Assembly: GCF_005877885.1 (NCBI RefSeq)
Contig: NZ_VCHY01000025.1
Location: 1-64,000 of the forward strand
Direction of reading: 5' to 3'
From: Labilibacter sediminis
Lineage (GTDB): Bacteria > Bacteroidota > Bacteroidia > Bacteroidales > Marinilabiliaceae
Length of the DNA: 64,000 nt
The position numbers and the translations under genes were made by a program. Positions 1 to 8,669 of the stretch are shown here, in pieces; position 1 is the first letter of the stretch, and each line of letters starts with the position of its first letter. The notes below the pieces were generated by a model that had not been told where the DNA came from, did not search any database, and worked only from the letters and a program-made list of their open reading frames with translations.

Positions 1-157
1 TTAAGTCCTTCTGTATTTTGATGACAAAAAGACTCAATTTTAATTTTTTACGCAATATTAACCTGACGGCTATGAGCTATGGCTATGCTTCTATTTTATT
101 CCTTGTATAAACACAAAATAGTTAAATTTATCTATCATTTCATGATACATTTGATAC

Positions 158-197
158 AAAAAACCCTGTTCAAAATACATGAACAGGCTTTTACTTT
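158..197 (-). terminator. Rho-independent terminator of the small barrel gene
   Basis: The 7-bp stem CCTGTTC (165-171) pairs with GAACAGG (181-187). Read on the minus strand, the hairpin is followed by a T-rich run, which fits termination of the minus-strand gene ending at 209. Bases 1-157 to the left hold no convincing coding frame on either strand. Confidence 0.7.
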
Positions 198-208
198 ATA
201 TTTTCTGC

Positions 209-658
209 TTAAAACTTCATGGATACTCCTAAAGTTGTACCAAAATTCTTTCCTCCTCCAAATTCGAGGTTAAGTCCCCACTTATCACTCCAATACCATC
301 TTCCACCAATCTGTATCCCTAATTCTAAAGGAAAATCATCTCCTATACCCAATCCGGCATTTGCTCCGGCATAAACATCCCAATTACTTGGAATATTTAA
401 CAGGCGATTAAAGTGATAATCACCTCTAAAAGCAACAGAAAAAGAACTTTCATCATCTATCAAAAGATTAACTTGTGGACCAAGGGTTACATCATCGTGA
501 ACCGCAAAATCAATTCCTCCATAAATTGGTATACCACTGCCATTAAAACCTAGCCCCATATTTAATTGCTTTTCGCCTTGTGACAATGGAGCCTGACCAT
601 TTTGAGCCAATAAAACACCTGAAACAAAAAGAAAAGCAAATAATAACTTAACTCTCAT
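209..658 (-). CDS. Small outer-membrane beta-barrel protein
   Basis: A 149-residue protein with a clear Sec signal peptide (MRVKLLFAFLF, cleavage near VLLAQN about residue 19). The remainder is alternating hydrophobic and glycine/aromatic strands (for example YAGANAGLGIG and IGGRWYWSDKWG) and ends in a terminal aromatic residue (SMKF), the classic C-terminal signature of outer-membrane barrels. It resembles the small OmpW/OmpX-like porin-family barrels common in Bacteroidota, although I cannot place it in a named family. It stands alone, with its own terminator at 158-197. The substrate or ligand is unknown. Confidence 0.7.
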   Translation of the reverse strand: MRVKLLFAFLFVSGVLLAQNGQAPLSQGEKQLNMGLGFNGSGIPIYGGIDFAVHDDVTLGPQVNLLIDDESSFSVAFRGDYHFNRLLNIPSNWDVYAGANAGLGIGDDFPLELGIQIGGRWYWSDKWGLNLEFGGGKNFGTTLGVSMKF

Positions 659-990
659 AATTTATTCTTTTAACTGTAAAAATTAGATTATTAATTCCTG
701 ATCAAAAAATCATTGATCGCCATGTAAGGATGACAAAGTTAAAGAAGCTAATTCAGAATATCAATATACATAATGCATGCAGCGAATAGTATGACCATAA
801 ATCTTAATTTAAACCCTACGCAAAACCTTTTTAGTAGTATTTATAAAAATGAGCCTCTAATATACATTCATCAATTTTTATTACACTTTAATAAACTAGT
901 TCCTTAATTATCACACCAATACTGGAATTACTTTTTTGTTTTTCTTAAGTTTACTTAGATATATGGCCATACATTAAAAAATTTATTCTC
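659..990. other. Intergenic region between divergent genes
   Basis: 332 bases of AT-rich DNA separate the divergent genes starting at 658 (minus) and 991 (plus), so both promoters must lie here. I see no full TAnnTTTG -7 box, no long palindrome and no repeat copy. Nothing further can be supported. Confidence 0.6.
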
Positions 991-1803
991 ATGAGAAAAT
1001 TATCTATCATAACTAAGTTTGCTTTTATTTGCATTTTTCTTACTTCTATATTTTCCAGTGTAAAATCCCAAACAAAAAAAGAAATTCAGTTTTCATTAGA
1101 CACCCTTCAAAGAGCTTATAATTCCCTGGAGGAAGAAAATAAAACCCTGCAAAAGGAATGGAAAATACAAAACCAGTTTTTTGAGCATGTAAAAAGCTCC
1201 CTACTACCAGCCTCCGACATTAATTTATCTGTAGATGAAGCTTTAATTAAATTCGACGATATCATCAACATGCAAAAAAACACAGCTGATAGTTTAGTTT
1301 CTGCCAACTCTATATTATCTGACTCTCTGGTTAAAGTGAATGAAAACAATGATAAACTTATTCAGGAAAATGAATCCTACTCAAATTTATTAATGTCATC
1401 ACTAAATAAAGCTTCTTTTCCTAAATCTCAGAAAGAATTTATTGGTGTTTGGGACCTTTTTCTTGATCCTGTCCAAATATCAGGAGAGCCCTTTGAATCA
1501 GGCATCATCAGTTATAATCACTTTGTTGATAACGATTCAATTATGAAACACAATATTTATAAAATTGAATTTTCGGCTGATGATATTGCAACCTTATATT
1601 TTACAGGAGGTATAGAACAAAAATGTTTTTACTCCATTAAAGATTTTAGTATTAATTCGCCTTACATTATACGCTTTTCCAAGCAAGATGAGTTTAAACT
1701 AACCATGCAAATTTCAACATTACCAAGCGGCTTAGTAGCTTCATATGAAATACCGGACAAATCTGAAAAAGTAATCTATTTCTACGGTTTGATGAAGAAA
1801 TAA
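991..1803 (+). CDS. Secreted coiled-coil protein of unknown function
   Basis: A 270-residue protein that I do not recognise. It starts with a signal peptide (hydrophobic AFICIFLTSIFSS, cleavage near VKSQ). Residues about 28-140 are rich in Glu, Lys, Leu, Asn and Ser in a heptad-like pattern (LEEENKTLQKEW; DSLVKVNENNDKLIQENES) and probably form a long coiled coil. Residues about 145-270 look like a compact beta domain that begins with EFIGVWDLFLDPV and ends FYGLMKK; the opening GVW resembles lipocalin-like entry motifs, but this is weak. It is followed by its own space and is probably monocistronic. A periplasmic or surface location is inferred from the signal peptide. Confidence 0.65.
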   Translation: MRKLSIITKFAFICIFLTSIFSSVKSQTKKEIQFSLDTLQRAYNSLEEENKTLQKEWKIQNQFFEHVKSSLLPASDINLSVDEALIKFDDIINMQKNTADSLVSANSILSDSLVKVNENNDKLIQENESYSNLLMSSLNKASFPKSQKEFIGVWDLFLDPVQISGEPFESGIISYNHFVDNDSIMKHNIYKIEFSADDIATLYFTGGIEQKCFYSIKDFSINSPYIIRFSKQDEFKLTMQISTLPSGLVASYEIPDKSEKVIYFYGLMKK

Positions 1804-1899
1804 TAATTTATAGCTATTTTTTATCGTCATTATTTGAACAAGTTGCATATTAATCTTCTTTTCGTAATAGAAAATGATTAACAATTGGCATAAATGAAT

Positions 1900-1907
1900 T
1901 ATTTTTG
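1900..1907 (+). promoter_or_regulatory. Bacteroidota -7 promoter box for the DUF493 gene
   Basis: TATTTTTG matches the Bacteroidota sigma-A -7 consensus TAnnTTTG, and lies 25 bases before the ATG at 1932. No TTTG -33 box is visible at the usual 17-20 base spacing. Because this box overlaps an upstream in-frame TTG (1905), it argues that translation starts at 1932 and not at the TTG. Confidence 0.55.
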
Positions 1908-1931
1908 CAGCCTCAAATATTGACGATAAGA

Positions 1932-2198
1932 ATGCAAGATTACAAACAGTTGCTTGAGAAGCTAAAGGAAAATAAAAAGTGGCCCCAATTATATATGTTT
2001 AAATTTATTGCCCCTAACGAGGATGATAAAGTTAAACAAGTCGTTTCGCTGCTTCCTAAAAAAGGTAAGGTATCATACAAACACACTAAAAATTTAAAGT
2101 TTGTATCTATCACCTGTACCGCTAGTATGCCTAATGCTCAAAGCATTGTAGATATTACTTCTAAAATTAATCAGATAGAAGGTATCATGTCTCTTTAA
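1932..2198 (+). CDS. DUF493 (YbeD-like) family protein
   Basis: An 88-residue cytosolic protein beginning MQDYKQLLEKLK. Its length and pattern fit the DUF493/YbeD family, a ferredoxin-like (ACT-like) alpha-beta fold: a short helix, strand MFKFIAPN, a helix with VKQVVSLLP, strand KFVSITCTASM, a helix with QSIVDITSKI, and a final strand. In Escherichia coli the family member YbeD lies next to lipB, but here the neighbours are unrelated. The family has no agreed biochemical role; a regulatory ligand-binding role is often suggested. A longer reading from the TTG at 1905 was rejected because that codon lies inside the promoter box. Confidence 0.75.
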   Translation: MQDYKQLLEKLKENKKWPQLYMFKFIAPNEDDKVKQVVSLLPKKGKVSYKHTKNLKFVSITCTASMPNAQSIVDITSKINQIEGIMSL

Positions 2199-2268
2199 TC
2201 AAAGAGAGCTTCACATTTAAAGGCAACGTACAATTGCCATTTTACTTATTTAAATAGAAGAATCTGAA

Positions 2269-2883
2269 ATGGATTTTTTAAGTATTGCGGACTATGCAGG
2301 TACCTGTGCTTTTGCAATTAGTGGTACATTATCTGCTTCGGAAAAGAAACTGGATTTGTTTGGGGCAACCTTTATTGGGTTTGTAACTGCCATTGGAGGG
2401 GGAACCATAAGGGATTTGCTATTGGGAAATACTCCAGTTACCTGGGTGGTAGGTATAGACTACTTTATATTAATACTTTCATCGATTGTATTTACTTTTA
2501 TCTTTTACAAATACATTATCAAATTAAAACACACTCTATTTTTATTTGATACAATTGGTATTGGTGTTTTTACAATCATAGGCATCGAAAAGGCTTTATT
2601 GTTTGGTATCAACCCTCCTCTAGCCATGGTTATGGGACTTTCTTCTGCCGTTGTTGGAGGTGTGATAAGAGATACACTTTGTAATGATGTTCCGCTGATT
2701 TTCCACAAGGAAATTTATGCCACTGCCTGCATTGTTGGTGGAGTAATTTATCTACTGTTGTCTCATTTTAACATCAATATCTACTTTTCGCAAACCATTA
2801 CCATTTTATCTATTATAATCATTAGATTACTGGCTATTAACTACAACCTTAGCTTACCCAAAATAACGAGTGCGCAAGAATAG
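2269..2883 (+). CDS. TRIC/UPF0126 family membrane channel (YicG-like)
   Basis: A 204-residue inner-membrane protein with about seven hydrophobic helices arranged as two homologous halves. Each half carries the family motif: GGGTIRDLLLG near residues 43-53 and VGGVIRDTLCND near 130-141. This glycine-rich GxxRD pair is characteristic of prokaryotic trimeric intracellular cation (TRIC) channels, formerly UPF0126. Family members are homotrimeric cation channels with K+ or Na+ conductance shown for some; the role in this organism is inferred only. It is convergent with clpB, from which it is separated by a hairpin at 2888-2915. Confidence 0.85.
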   Translation: MDFLSIADYAGTCAFAISGTLSASEKKLDLFGATFIGFVTAIGGGTIRDLLLGNTPVTWVVGIDYFILILSSIVFTFIFYKYIIKLKHTLFLFDTIGIGVFTIIGIEKALLFGINPPLAMVMGLSSAVVGGVIRDTLCNDVPLIFHKEIYATACIVGGVIYLLLSHFNINIYFSQTITILSIIIIRLLAINYNLSLPKITSAQE

Positions 2884-2887
2884 CTTA

Positions 2888-2915
2888 AGAGGGTATTATA
2901 AATTAAATACCCTCT
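2888..2915. terminator. Hairpin between convergent TRIC gene and clpB
   Basis: A perfect 10-bp stem AGAGGGTATT (2888-2897) / AATACCCTCT (2906-2915) with an 8-base loop lies between two convergent genes. No long T run follows on either strand, so termination efficiency is uncertain. Confidence 0.55.
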
Positions 2916-2926
2916 AATCATAGCTA

Positions 2927-5515
2927 CTAAACTTCATTTTTAAACACTAATCCTGTTTTTTCAAAGTCAATTAGTATTTGTTGATCTTTTGTGATAGCAT
3001 CAGCAAGAATTCTTTTCGACAGCTCATTTAACACTTCTTTCTGTAATAAGCGTTTTATAGGTCTGGCACCAAAAAGAGGATCAAAACCTGCTTTTGCAAG
3101 ATATTTTACAGCAGTCTGTGTCATATTAATGTTTACCTGTTTAGCCAATAGTGTTTCTTTTATTCTATTGAACTGAAGTTTAACAATTTTCTCCAACTCC
3201 CTGGTTTTTAATGGCTCAAACATCACAATATCGTCAATCCGATTTAAAAATTCAGGTCGAATGGTTTGTTTTAACAAAAGAAACACCTCATTCTTCGTCT
3301 TCTCGAGTATGGCAGCAGAACTCATATTACTTTCTGCATCATAATTCCTCTGAATAATATCTCCACCGGCATTCGATGTCATAATGATTATGGTATTTTT
3401 AAAATCAACCACTCTTCCTTTATTATCAGTTAATCTTCCATCATCCAACACCTGAAGAAGAACATTAAATACATCCGGATGAGCCTTTTCAATTTCATCG
3501 AGCAGCACAACTGAATATGGTTTTCTACGTACAGCCTCTGTGAGCTGTCCTCCCTCATCATAACCAACATAACCCGGAGGAGCTCCAATAAGCCTGGAAA
3601 CAGAATGACGCTCCTGATATTCTGACATATCAATTCGGGTTAACTTATTTTCATTGTCAAATAAAAATGAAGCCAACGATTTGGCCAACTCTGTTTTTCC
3701 TACACCCGACATTCCTAAAAATATAAACGACCCTACAGGGCGCTTATCATCCTGTAAACCGGCTCTGCTTCGTCTGATGGCATCTGAAACTGCTTCAATG
3801 GCTTCTTGCTGACCAACAACTCTCTTATGTAACTCATCCTCAAGAGTTAAAAGTTTTTCTTTTTCGCTGCGCAACATTTTTGTGATAGGAATGCCTGTCC
3901 ACCTGCTAACCACACCTGCAACATCCTCATCATCCACCTCTTCTTTTATGAGTGCTCCTTCAAACTGTTTTTCATTAAGCTTAACTTTAAGCACCTCAAT
4001 ACGCTCTTCAGCAGTCTTTATTTTTCCATAGCGCATTTCGGCCACCAAATCAAATAATCCCTCACGTTCTGCTTTCTCAGCCTCAAATTTAAAATGTTCA
4101 ATATCCGATTTCTGTTTCTGGATTTCATCCACAATTTGTTTCTCTTCCTGCCATTTCGCTCTAAACTGAGACCTTAGATCCTTTAACTCCGCCAATTCTT
4201 TATTCAATGATTGAAGCTTAATACTATCGCCTTCCCTTTTTATAGCCTCTCGTTCTATTTCAAGCTGTTTTGTTTTACGGTCAAGTTCATCCAATTCTTC
4301 CGGAACCGAATTCATTTCCAGACGTAACTTAGCTGCTGCTTCGTCAATTAAATCAATGGCTTTATCAGGCAAAAATCGATCTGATATATACTTTGTTGAT
4401 AAATTAACCGCAGCAATAATAGCATCATCTTTAATTCTTACTTTATGATGTGTTTCGTAACGCTCCTTAAGTCCACGTAAAATAGAAATAGCACTCACTC
4501 TATCAGGTTCATCCACCATTACTGTTTGAAATCTTCTCTCAAGCGCTTTATCTTTTTCAAAATACTTTTGATACTCACTTAAGGTAGTTGCTCCAACTGA
4601 TCTTAATTCGCCACGCGCAAGCGCTGGTTTTAAAATATTGGCAGCATCCATGGCTCCCTCTGACTTTCCTGCACCAACCAAGGTATGTATTTCATCAATA
4701 AACAAGATTATATTGCCATCACTCGATACAACCTCCTTTACCACAGCCTTTAATCTTTCTTCAAACTCTCCTTTATATTTAGCTCCTGCAATTAGTGCTC
4801 CCATATCTAAAGAAAAAATCAACTTTGATTTAAGGTTATCTGGAACATCTCCATTCACTATTCTGATAGCTATACCCTCACCAATAGCAGTTTTTCCAAC
4901 ACCTGGTTCTCCAATTAAAATGGGGTTATTTTTAGTTCTTCGCGACAGAATTTGCAAAACTCTTCTTATTTCGTCATCACGCCCAATAACCGGATCTAGT
5001 TTTCCCAAACGACCTCTCTCATTAAGGTTTATAGCATATCGGCTTAAAGCATTATAACTATCTTCTGCCGATTGTGAATCAACCTTAGATCCATTCCTAA
5101 GATCTTCAATAGCATTGGTTAAAGCCTTCTTTGAAACACCTGCATCCTTTAAAAGATTGGCTGTTGCATCCTTTACACTAATAATACCTAACAATAAGTG
5201 TTCAATACTTACATACTGATCTTCAAAAGTCTTTAAAAAATCTCTGGCTTTATTTAAAATTTCATTGGTTGTTCTGGACAAAAAAGGTTCCCCTCCTGAT
5301 ACTTTGGGGTAATTGCTTATAATTGCTTCTATAGCAGAGTTAATATTTTTTACTTCCAGCTTTTTAAATAAAAATGATACTACATTTTCATCAACAAGCA
5401 TTATACCTTTTAATAAATGCGCGGGCTCAATAGCCTGATTATTATTGGCTCTGGCTATATCAATGGCTTTTTGAATAGCCTCTTGTGATTTTATGGTATA
5501 TTCTTTCAAGTTCAT
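2927..5515 (-). CDS. clpB: ATP-dependent disaggregase ClpB (Hsp100)
   Basis: An 862-residue AAA+ disaggregase of normal family length. The N-terminal Clp repeat domain covers residues about 1-145. The first ATPase domain has Walker A GEPGVGKTA (about 203-211) and Walker B LFIDEIHTL. The middle coiled-coil domain, rich in Glu, Lys and Leu, covers about 400-525 and distinguishes ClpB from ClpA/ClpC. The second ATPase domain has GMSGVGKTEL and VVLLDEIEKAHPDV. ClpB works with DnaK/DnaJ to pull polypeptides out of aggregates after heat stress. It is monocistronic; a 15-bp palindrome at 5574-5588 lies upstream and may be its operator. Confidence 0.97.
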   Translation of the reverse strand: MNLKEYTIKSQEAIQKAIDIARANNNQAIEPAHLLKGIMLVDENVVSFLFKKLEVKNINSAIEAIISNYPKVSGGEPFLSRTTNEILNKARDFLKTFEDQYVSIEHLLLGIISVKDATANLLKDAGVSKKALTNAIEDLRNGSKVDSQSAEDSYNALSRYAINLNERGRLGKLDPVIGRDDEIRRVLQILSRRTKNNPILIGEPGVGKTAIGEGIAIRIVNGDVPDNLKSKLIFSLDMGALIAGAKYKGEFEERLKAVVKEVVSSDGNIILFIDEIHTLVGAGKSEGAMDAANILKPALARGELRSVGATTLSEYQKYFEKDKALERRFQTVMVDEPDRVSAISILRGLKERYETHHKVRIKDDAIIAAVNLSTKYISDRFLPDKAIDLIDEAAAKLRLEMNSVPEELDELDRKTKQLEIEREAIKREGDSIKLQSLNKELAELKDLRSQFRAKWQEEKQIVDEIQKQKSDIEHFKFEAEKAEREGLFDLVAEMRYGKIKTAEERIEVLKVKLNEKQFEGALIKEEVDDEDVAGVVSRWTGIPITKMLRSEKEKLLTLEDELHKRVVGQQEAIEAVSDAIRRSRAGLQDDKRPVGSFIFLGMSGVGKTELAKSLASFLFDNENKLTRIDMSEYQERHSVSRLIGAPPGYVGYDEGGQLTEAVRRKPYSVVLLDEIEKAHPDVFNVLLQVLDDGRLTDNKGRVVDFKNTIIIMTSNAGGDIIQRNYDAESNMSSAAILEKTKNEVFLLLKQTIRPEFLNRIDDIVMFEPLKTRELEKIVKLQFNRIKETLLAKQVNINMTQTAVKYLAKAGFDPLFGARPIKRLLQKEVLNELSKRILADAITKDQQILIDFEKTGLVFKNEV

Positions 5516-5573
5516 TTTGTGTGTATTTTGGTTACGAAAACATTACTTCAATATTATTGCCAAATTCATAACT

Positions 5574-5588
5574 GCGTCATTTTGACGC
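5574..5588. promoter_or_regulatory. Palindrome upstream of clpB (possible stress operator)
   Basis: GCGTCA-TTT-TGACGC is a perfect 6+6 inverted repeat, 59-73 bases before the clpB start codon and about 207 bases before the opposite lipoprotein gene. It is GC-richer than its surroundings. It is not a CIRCE element (TTAGCACTC-N9-GAGTGCTAA) and not HAIR. A regulator-binding site is inference. Confidence 0.35.
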
Positions 5589-5794
5589 TAATACAACATT
5601 TTACTCCGCCATTTTTTCAGGAAATTTTAAAGGGTATTTTTATATAAGCTTTAAATTACTGAACTTCAAAACCTTGTAATTATAATACATAATGAAACAT
5701 TGTCACATTCGTTTTTATATCCACAATTTGTTTTATAAGTGATATCATTATTTATATTTGCTAACGACAAAATAAGCTTTCAAACAACAATTCT

Positions 5795-6316
5795 ATGAAA
5801 ATGAAAAACCTATTACTGAGTGCCTTTTTTGCCTTACTAATTGTTGCATGTGCTACAAAACAAGCCAAGCAAAAAAAAGAGGATTCCTGTTGTACAGCTA
5901 AAACAGAAAAAAGCTCATCTTGCTACCAAGATGATAAAAAAACAGCTTCTTGTTGTGCAGGTAAAGAAACAGAAACCGACAGTTTATTGGCAGTTATTAC
6001 GGTTGATCAGCTCCTTTTAGCTCCGGAAAAATACATTGAGAAAAAAGTTGATTTAAAAGGACTGGTTGCCCACACTTGCAAAAAAAGTGGTAAAAAAATG
6101 TTTTTAAAAGGAGAAAATGATTCTGTTTTTATTCGTGTTGAAGCAGGAGAAAATATATCTCAATTTGAAGCCGATTTAGAAGGTGATTCTATTGTTGCAA
6201 CGGGCTACATAAATGTAATAGCCTTGGAGCACAAACACAAAAACGGAGAAGCATGTAGCTCAGAAAAAAAGAGCAAAGATTACATGTTAACTTGTGAAGA
6301 GTTTAAAACATTATAA
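5795..6316 (+). CDS. Cysteine-rich lipoprotein with OB-like C-terminal domain
   Basis: A 173-residue protein. The N-terminus is a lipoprotein signal with lipobox IVAC (Cys about residue 19), so it is lipid-anchored. Residues about 30-60 hold three short cysteine clusters (DSCCTAK, SSCYQ, ASCCAGK) separated by Lys/Ser/Asp-rich linkers, which resembles a metal- or thiol-reactive tail. Residues about 65-173 form a predicted beta domain (VDLKGLVAHTC, SVFIRVEAGE, SIVATGYINVIAL) in the style of OB-fold proteins, with another Cys pair around HTCKKSGKKM and ACSSEK. The function is unknown; metal binding is a guess from composition. It is followed by a strong terminator. Confidence 0.7.
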   Translation: MKMKNLLLSAFFALLIVACATKQAKQKKEDSCCTAKTEKSSSCYQDDKKTASCCAGKETETDSLLAVITVDQLLLAPEKYIEKKVDLKGLVAHTCKKSGKKMFLKGENDSVFIRVEAGENISQFEADLEGDSIVATGYINVIALEHKHKNGEACSSEKKSKDYMLTCEEFKTL

Positions 6317-6322
6317 TAATTT

Positions 6323-6350
6323 AAACCGGTCGATTTGGCCGGTTTTTTTT
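6323..6350 (+). terminator. Rho-independent terminator of the cysteine-rich lipoprotein gene
   Basis: The stem AAACCGG (6323-6329) / CCGGTTT (6339-6345) is followed by a run of eight Ts, just after the stop at 6316. Confidence 0.85.
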
Positions 6351-6495
6351 ATACCTATATCTTGAATTTCAGAAAACTAAACAGAGTATTACATAAATAT
6401 GTATCATGCTTGTTTACTGTAGAAAAGGCTAAAGATAAATACTGCATTTTTCTTCCTTGTCCTCCCAATCCCTAATGGTAAAATGTCGATAATCA

Positions 6496-6670
6496 TTAAT
6501 CCCGCTTTATGCATTAGAAAATCTACTACGCATCGAAACTGCTTCAAAACAAGATACTTCGTTGCATTACGTCAGCTCACCAGAACGATGCTATGCCTCG
6601 CTTCCGAAATACCTTGTTTTATTGCTCTTTCAATGCTCGTCACGAAGTTCTAATACATAATCCGGGTTAA
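6496..6670 (+). repeat. MITE-like intergenic repeat, copy A (about 175 bp)
   Basis: The left end TTAATCCCGCTTTATGC and the reverse complement of the right end, TTAACCCGGATTATGTA, form an imperfect terminal inverted repeat of about 23 bp, both continuing into ATTAGAA. The interior has the family core CACCAGAACGATGCTATGCC near 6579-6598. Copy C (44151) matches along its whole length in the same orientation. Copies B and D are inverted. It encodes no protein. It fills most of the 482-base gap between 6317 and 6798. Confidence 0.75.
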
Positions 6671-6798
6671 TATACGATATTAAGTGAACATTTTATTTTT
6701 ATCCATGTTTTATCATCTAACATCACTATATTTCCAAAATCTTTAATCATGATGTGAGATAAAGTTTCCCTAAACTCTTATTACACAAAATTCAATCT

Positions 6799-8664
6799 AT
6801 GCGAAACATAACTCATTATATCTTTGGAATAGTTATAATGTCTTTGTGGGGCGTCACTCTGTTAAGCCAAACAATAAATGACCATCCTCGCTTATATTTT
6901 AATGCTAAACAAATTAATAATTTAAAAGGAAAATCATTAAATCCTTTTGTTGACTCATTAATAATAAAACCACTTCTTAAAGAAGCAACGAAAAAGAAAG
7001 TTTTCATCGATACACCTGAAAAGGCAATTTTAAATACTTCTTTAGCTTACCTTATAACTGAGGATAAAGAATATTTAAATAATGCCTTACATGTACTTGA
7101 CAAAATCCTAAATGCGCCAGGCGAATGGCATAAACCTCCCTATAAGTATAAAAACCTAAAATACATGAGTGTGACAGGAGCAAGAAAAGCTTATGCTCTT
7201 GCCATAGCCTATGATATGTTATACCATCAATTACCGGATTCTACTAAGGAAACAATTCGCCAGGCTCTAATTCAGAAAATATTTACTCCATACCTGAAGG
7301 CCTTTGCTAAATTTGACAGTACAAAACAAGTTTACACAGACATAAACGGACATCAGGAATGGTGGACTCAATGCTACTTCCCTTGGAATCCTAAGGTTAA
7401 TGGTATGATTGGTGTAGCTGCGTTAGCTACATTAGGTGAAATTCCTGAATCGACACAAGTATTAAAAATGGCCCGTTTTGCTATAAAAAAAAGTCACACT
7501 GAGTTTATTACATATTTTAAAGATGGTAGTTATCAGGATGGTCCTGCATATTTTGTTTACTACCTATCGCACGCTATTCGTTTTTATGCTGCTCTTGAAA
7601 ACTGCATGAATACAGATGATGGTTTTTTTGAGTTGCCAGGGATACAAAATGCGGCAAATTTCATCACTGATTTTACAGCTCCGGATTCAACTTTTGTTGC
7701 TTACGGATACACACCTTCCTACAAATTCAAAAACAAGCACGATGAATTGTATTATTTAGTAAAAAAAGATCCTTACCATAATCACATTAATTATTTTGAT
7801 GATCATTTACTATATGGCGGAAATTTACCTTTTGCACTAATGTGGAGACCACGTAAAAAAATAATAACACCTGAATATCAAAAACAAAGTTTAAAATGTT
7901 ATGATAACAATTGGGCTTTTGTAAATGATAAGCGCTTTTATGCCACACTTAGAGGAGGTGATAATGCAGTTCGTAAAAGTCACCCTGAAGCAGGCGAACT
8001 TAAAATTTGGCTGGACGATGTGAAATTTTTAAGCGATGGTGATTACCTAAATGCAGAATCTCCAATTAATAACACTTTGTTTTTCAATAACCACGGACAG
8101 GTAAATCCGGAAAATAAATTATTTTTCTCTGGAGACAGTTCAATATACAGGGCAAAAATTGTTTCCTGCGAATCCATTCGGGGTAATGAATATGTAAAAA
8201 TGAACCTTACCAACACGTACGAAAACTTAAAATACTATTACAGACATGTACTTTTAACAAACTTGGGCCACCTTATAGTGATTGATGATGTTGAAATAAA
8301 AGACTCTGTAGAAGTTAGCCAATCATGGCACACCCCTCATATACTTGAAAAAAAAGGTGACAAGTTTGTTTTTGCCATGCATGTAAGTCACATTATTATT
8401 CATACCTATGCAAATGTACCTTTTATCAAGGAAATTATTAAAACAAATAACAGCCAAAATCTTTCCATATCTACTGAAGAGGACACTAATAAAGTTCAGC
8501 TCATAAACATATTTATACCCGGGGCATTAAAGAAATCTAGTTTCAAGGTAAATTTTGATATTCATGGAGTTTCAATTTCAACTCAAACAAAAAAGAAAAG
8601 CAGCCTTTACCAATTCAATAAAAACTTAAGCGGACTTTATTTTTCAGGTGAAATAACTAAGTAA
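6799..8664 (+). CDS. Heparinase II/III-like polysaccharide lyase, secreted
   Basis: A 621-residue exported protein (signal peptide with IVIMSLWGVTLLSQ). The layout is that of (alpha/alpha)-toroid plus beta-sheet polysaccharide lyases. The helical part covers about residues 40-370 and has the substrate-cleft motifs GHQEWWTQCYFPW (about 190-203) and YQDGPAYFVYYLSHA (about 249-263). The heparinase II/III-type beta part follows, opened by HPEAGELKIWLDDVKFLSDG (about 395-414). These lyases cleave uronate-containing glycans such as alginate, heparin-like or ulvan-like polymers by beta-elimination; the exact substrate cannot be read from the sequence. The next gene starts 5 bases later, so the two are almost certainly co-transcribed. 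No SusC/SusD pair is present. Confidence 0.8.
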   Translation: MRNITHYIFGIVIMSLWGVTLLSQTINDHPRLYFNAKQINNLKGKSLNPFVDSLIIKPLLKEATKKKVFIDTPEKAILNTSLAYLITEDKEYLNNALHVLDKILNAPGEWHKPPYKYKNLKYMSVTGARKAYALAIAYDMLYHQLPDSTKETIRQALIQKIFTPYLKAFAKFDSTKQVYTDINGHQEWWTQCYFPWNPKVNGMIGVAALATLGEIPESTQVLKMARFAIKKSHTEFITYFKDGSYQDGPAYFVYYLSHAIRFYAALENCMNTDDGFFELPGIQNAANFITDFTAPDSTFVAYGYTPSYKFKNKHDELYYLVKKDPYHNHINYFDDHLLYGGNLPFALMWRPRKKIITPEYQKQSLKCYDNNWAFVNDKRFYATLRGGDNAVRKSHPEAGELKIWLDDVKFLSDGDYLNAESPINNTLFFNNHGQVNPENKLFFSGDSSIYRAKIVSCESIRGNEYVKMNLTNTYENLKYYYRHVLLTNLGHLIVIDDVEIKDSVEVSQSWHTPHILEKKGDKFVFAMHVSHIIIHTYANVPFIKEIIKTNNSQNLSISTEEDTNKVQLINIFIPGALKKSSFKVNFDIHGVSISTQTKKKSSLYQFNKNLSGLYFSGEITK

Positions 8665-8669
8665 TAAAA

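Noticed and set aside
79-273. Plus-strand open frame of 64 codons at the left edge
   Set aside because: It runs across the terminator (158-197) and into the tail of the minus-strand barrel gene, has low-complexity composition, and shows no family features.
1905-1931. Upstream TTG start for the DUF493 gene
   Set aside because: The codon lies inside the TATTTTTG promoter box and the extra nine residues are not family-like.
2991-5057. Several open frames on either strand within clpB
   Set aside because: They are antisense or out-of-frame shadows of the well-supported clpB gene.
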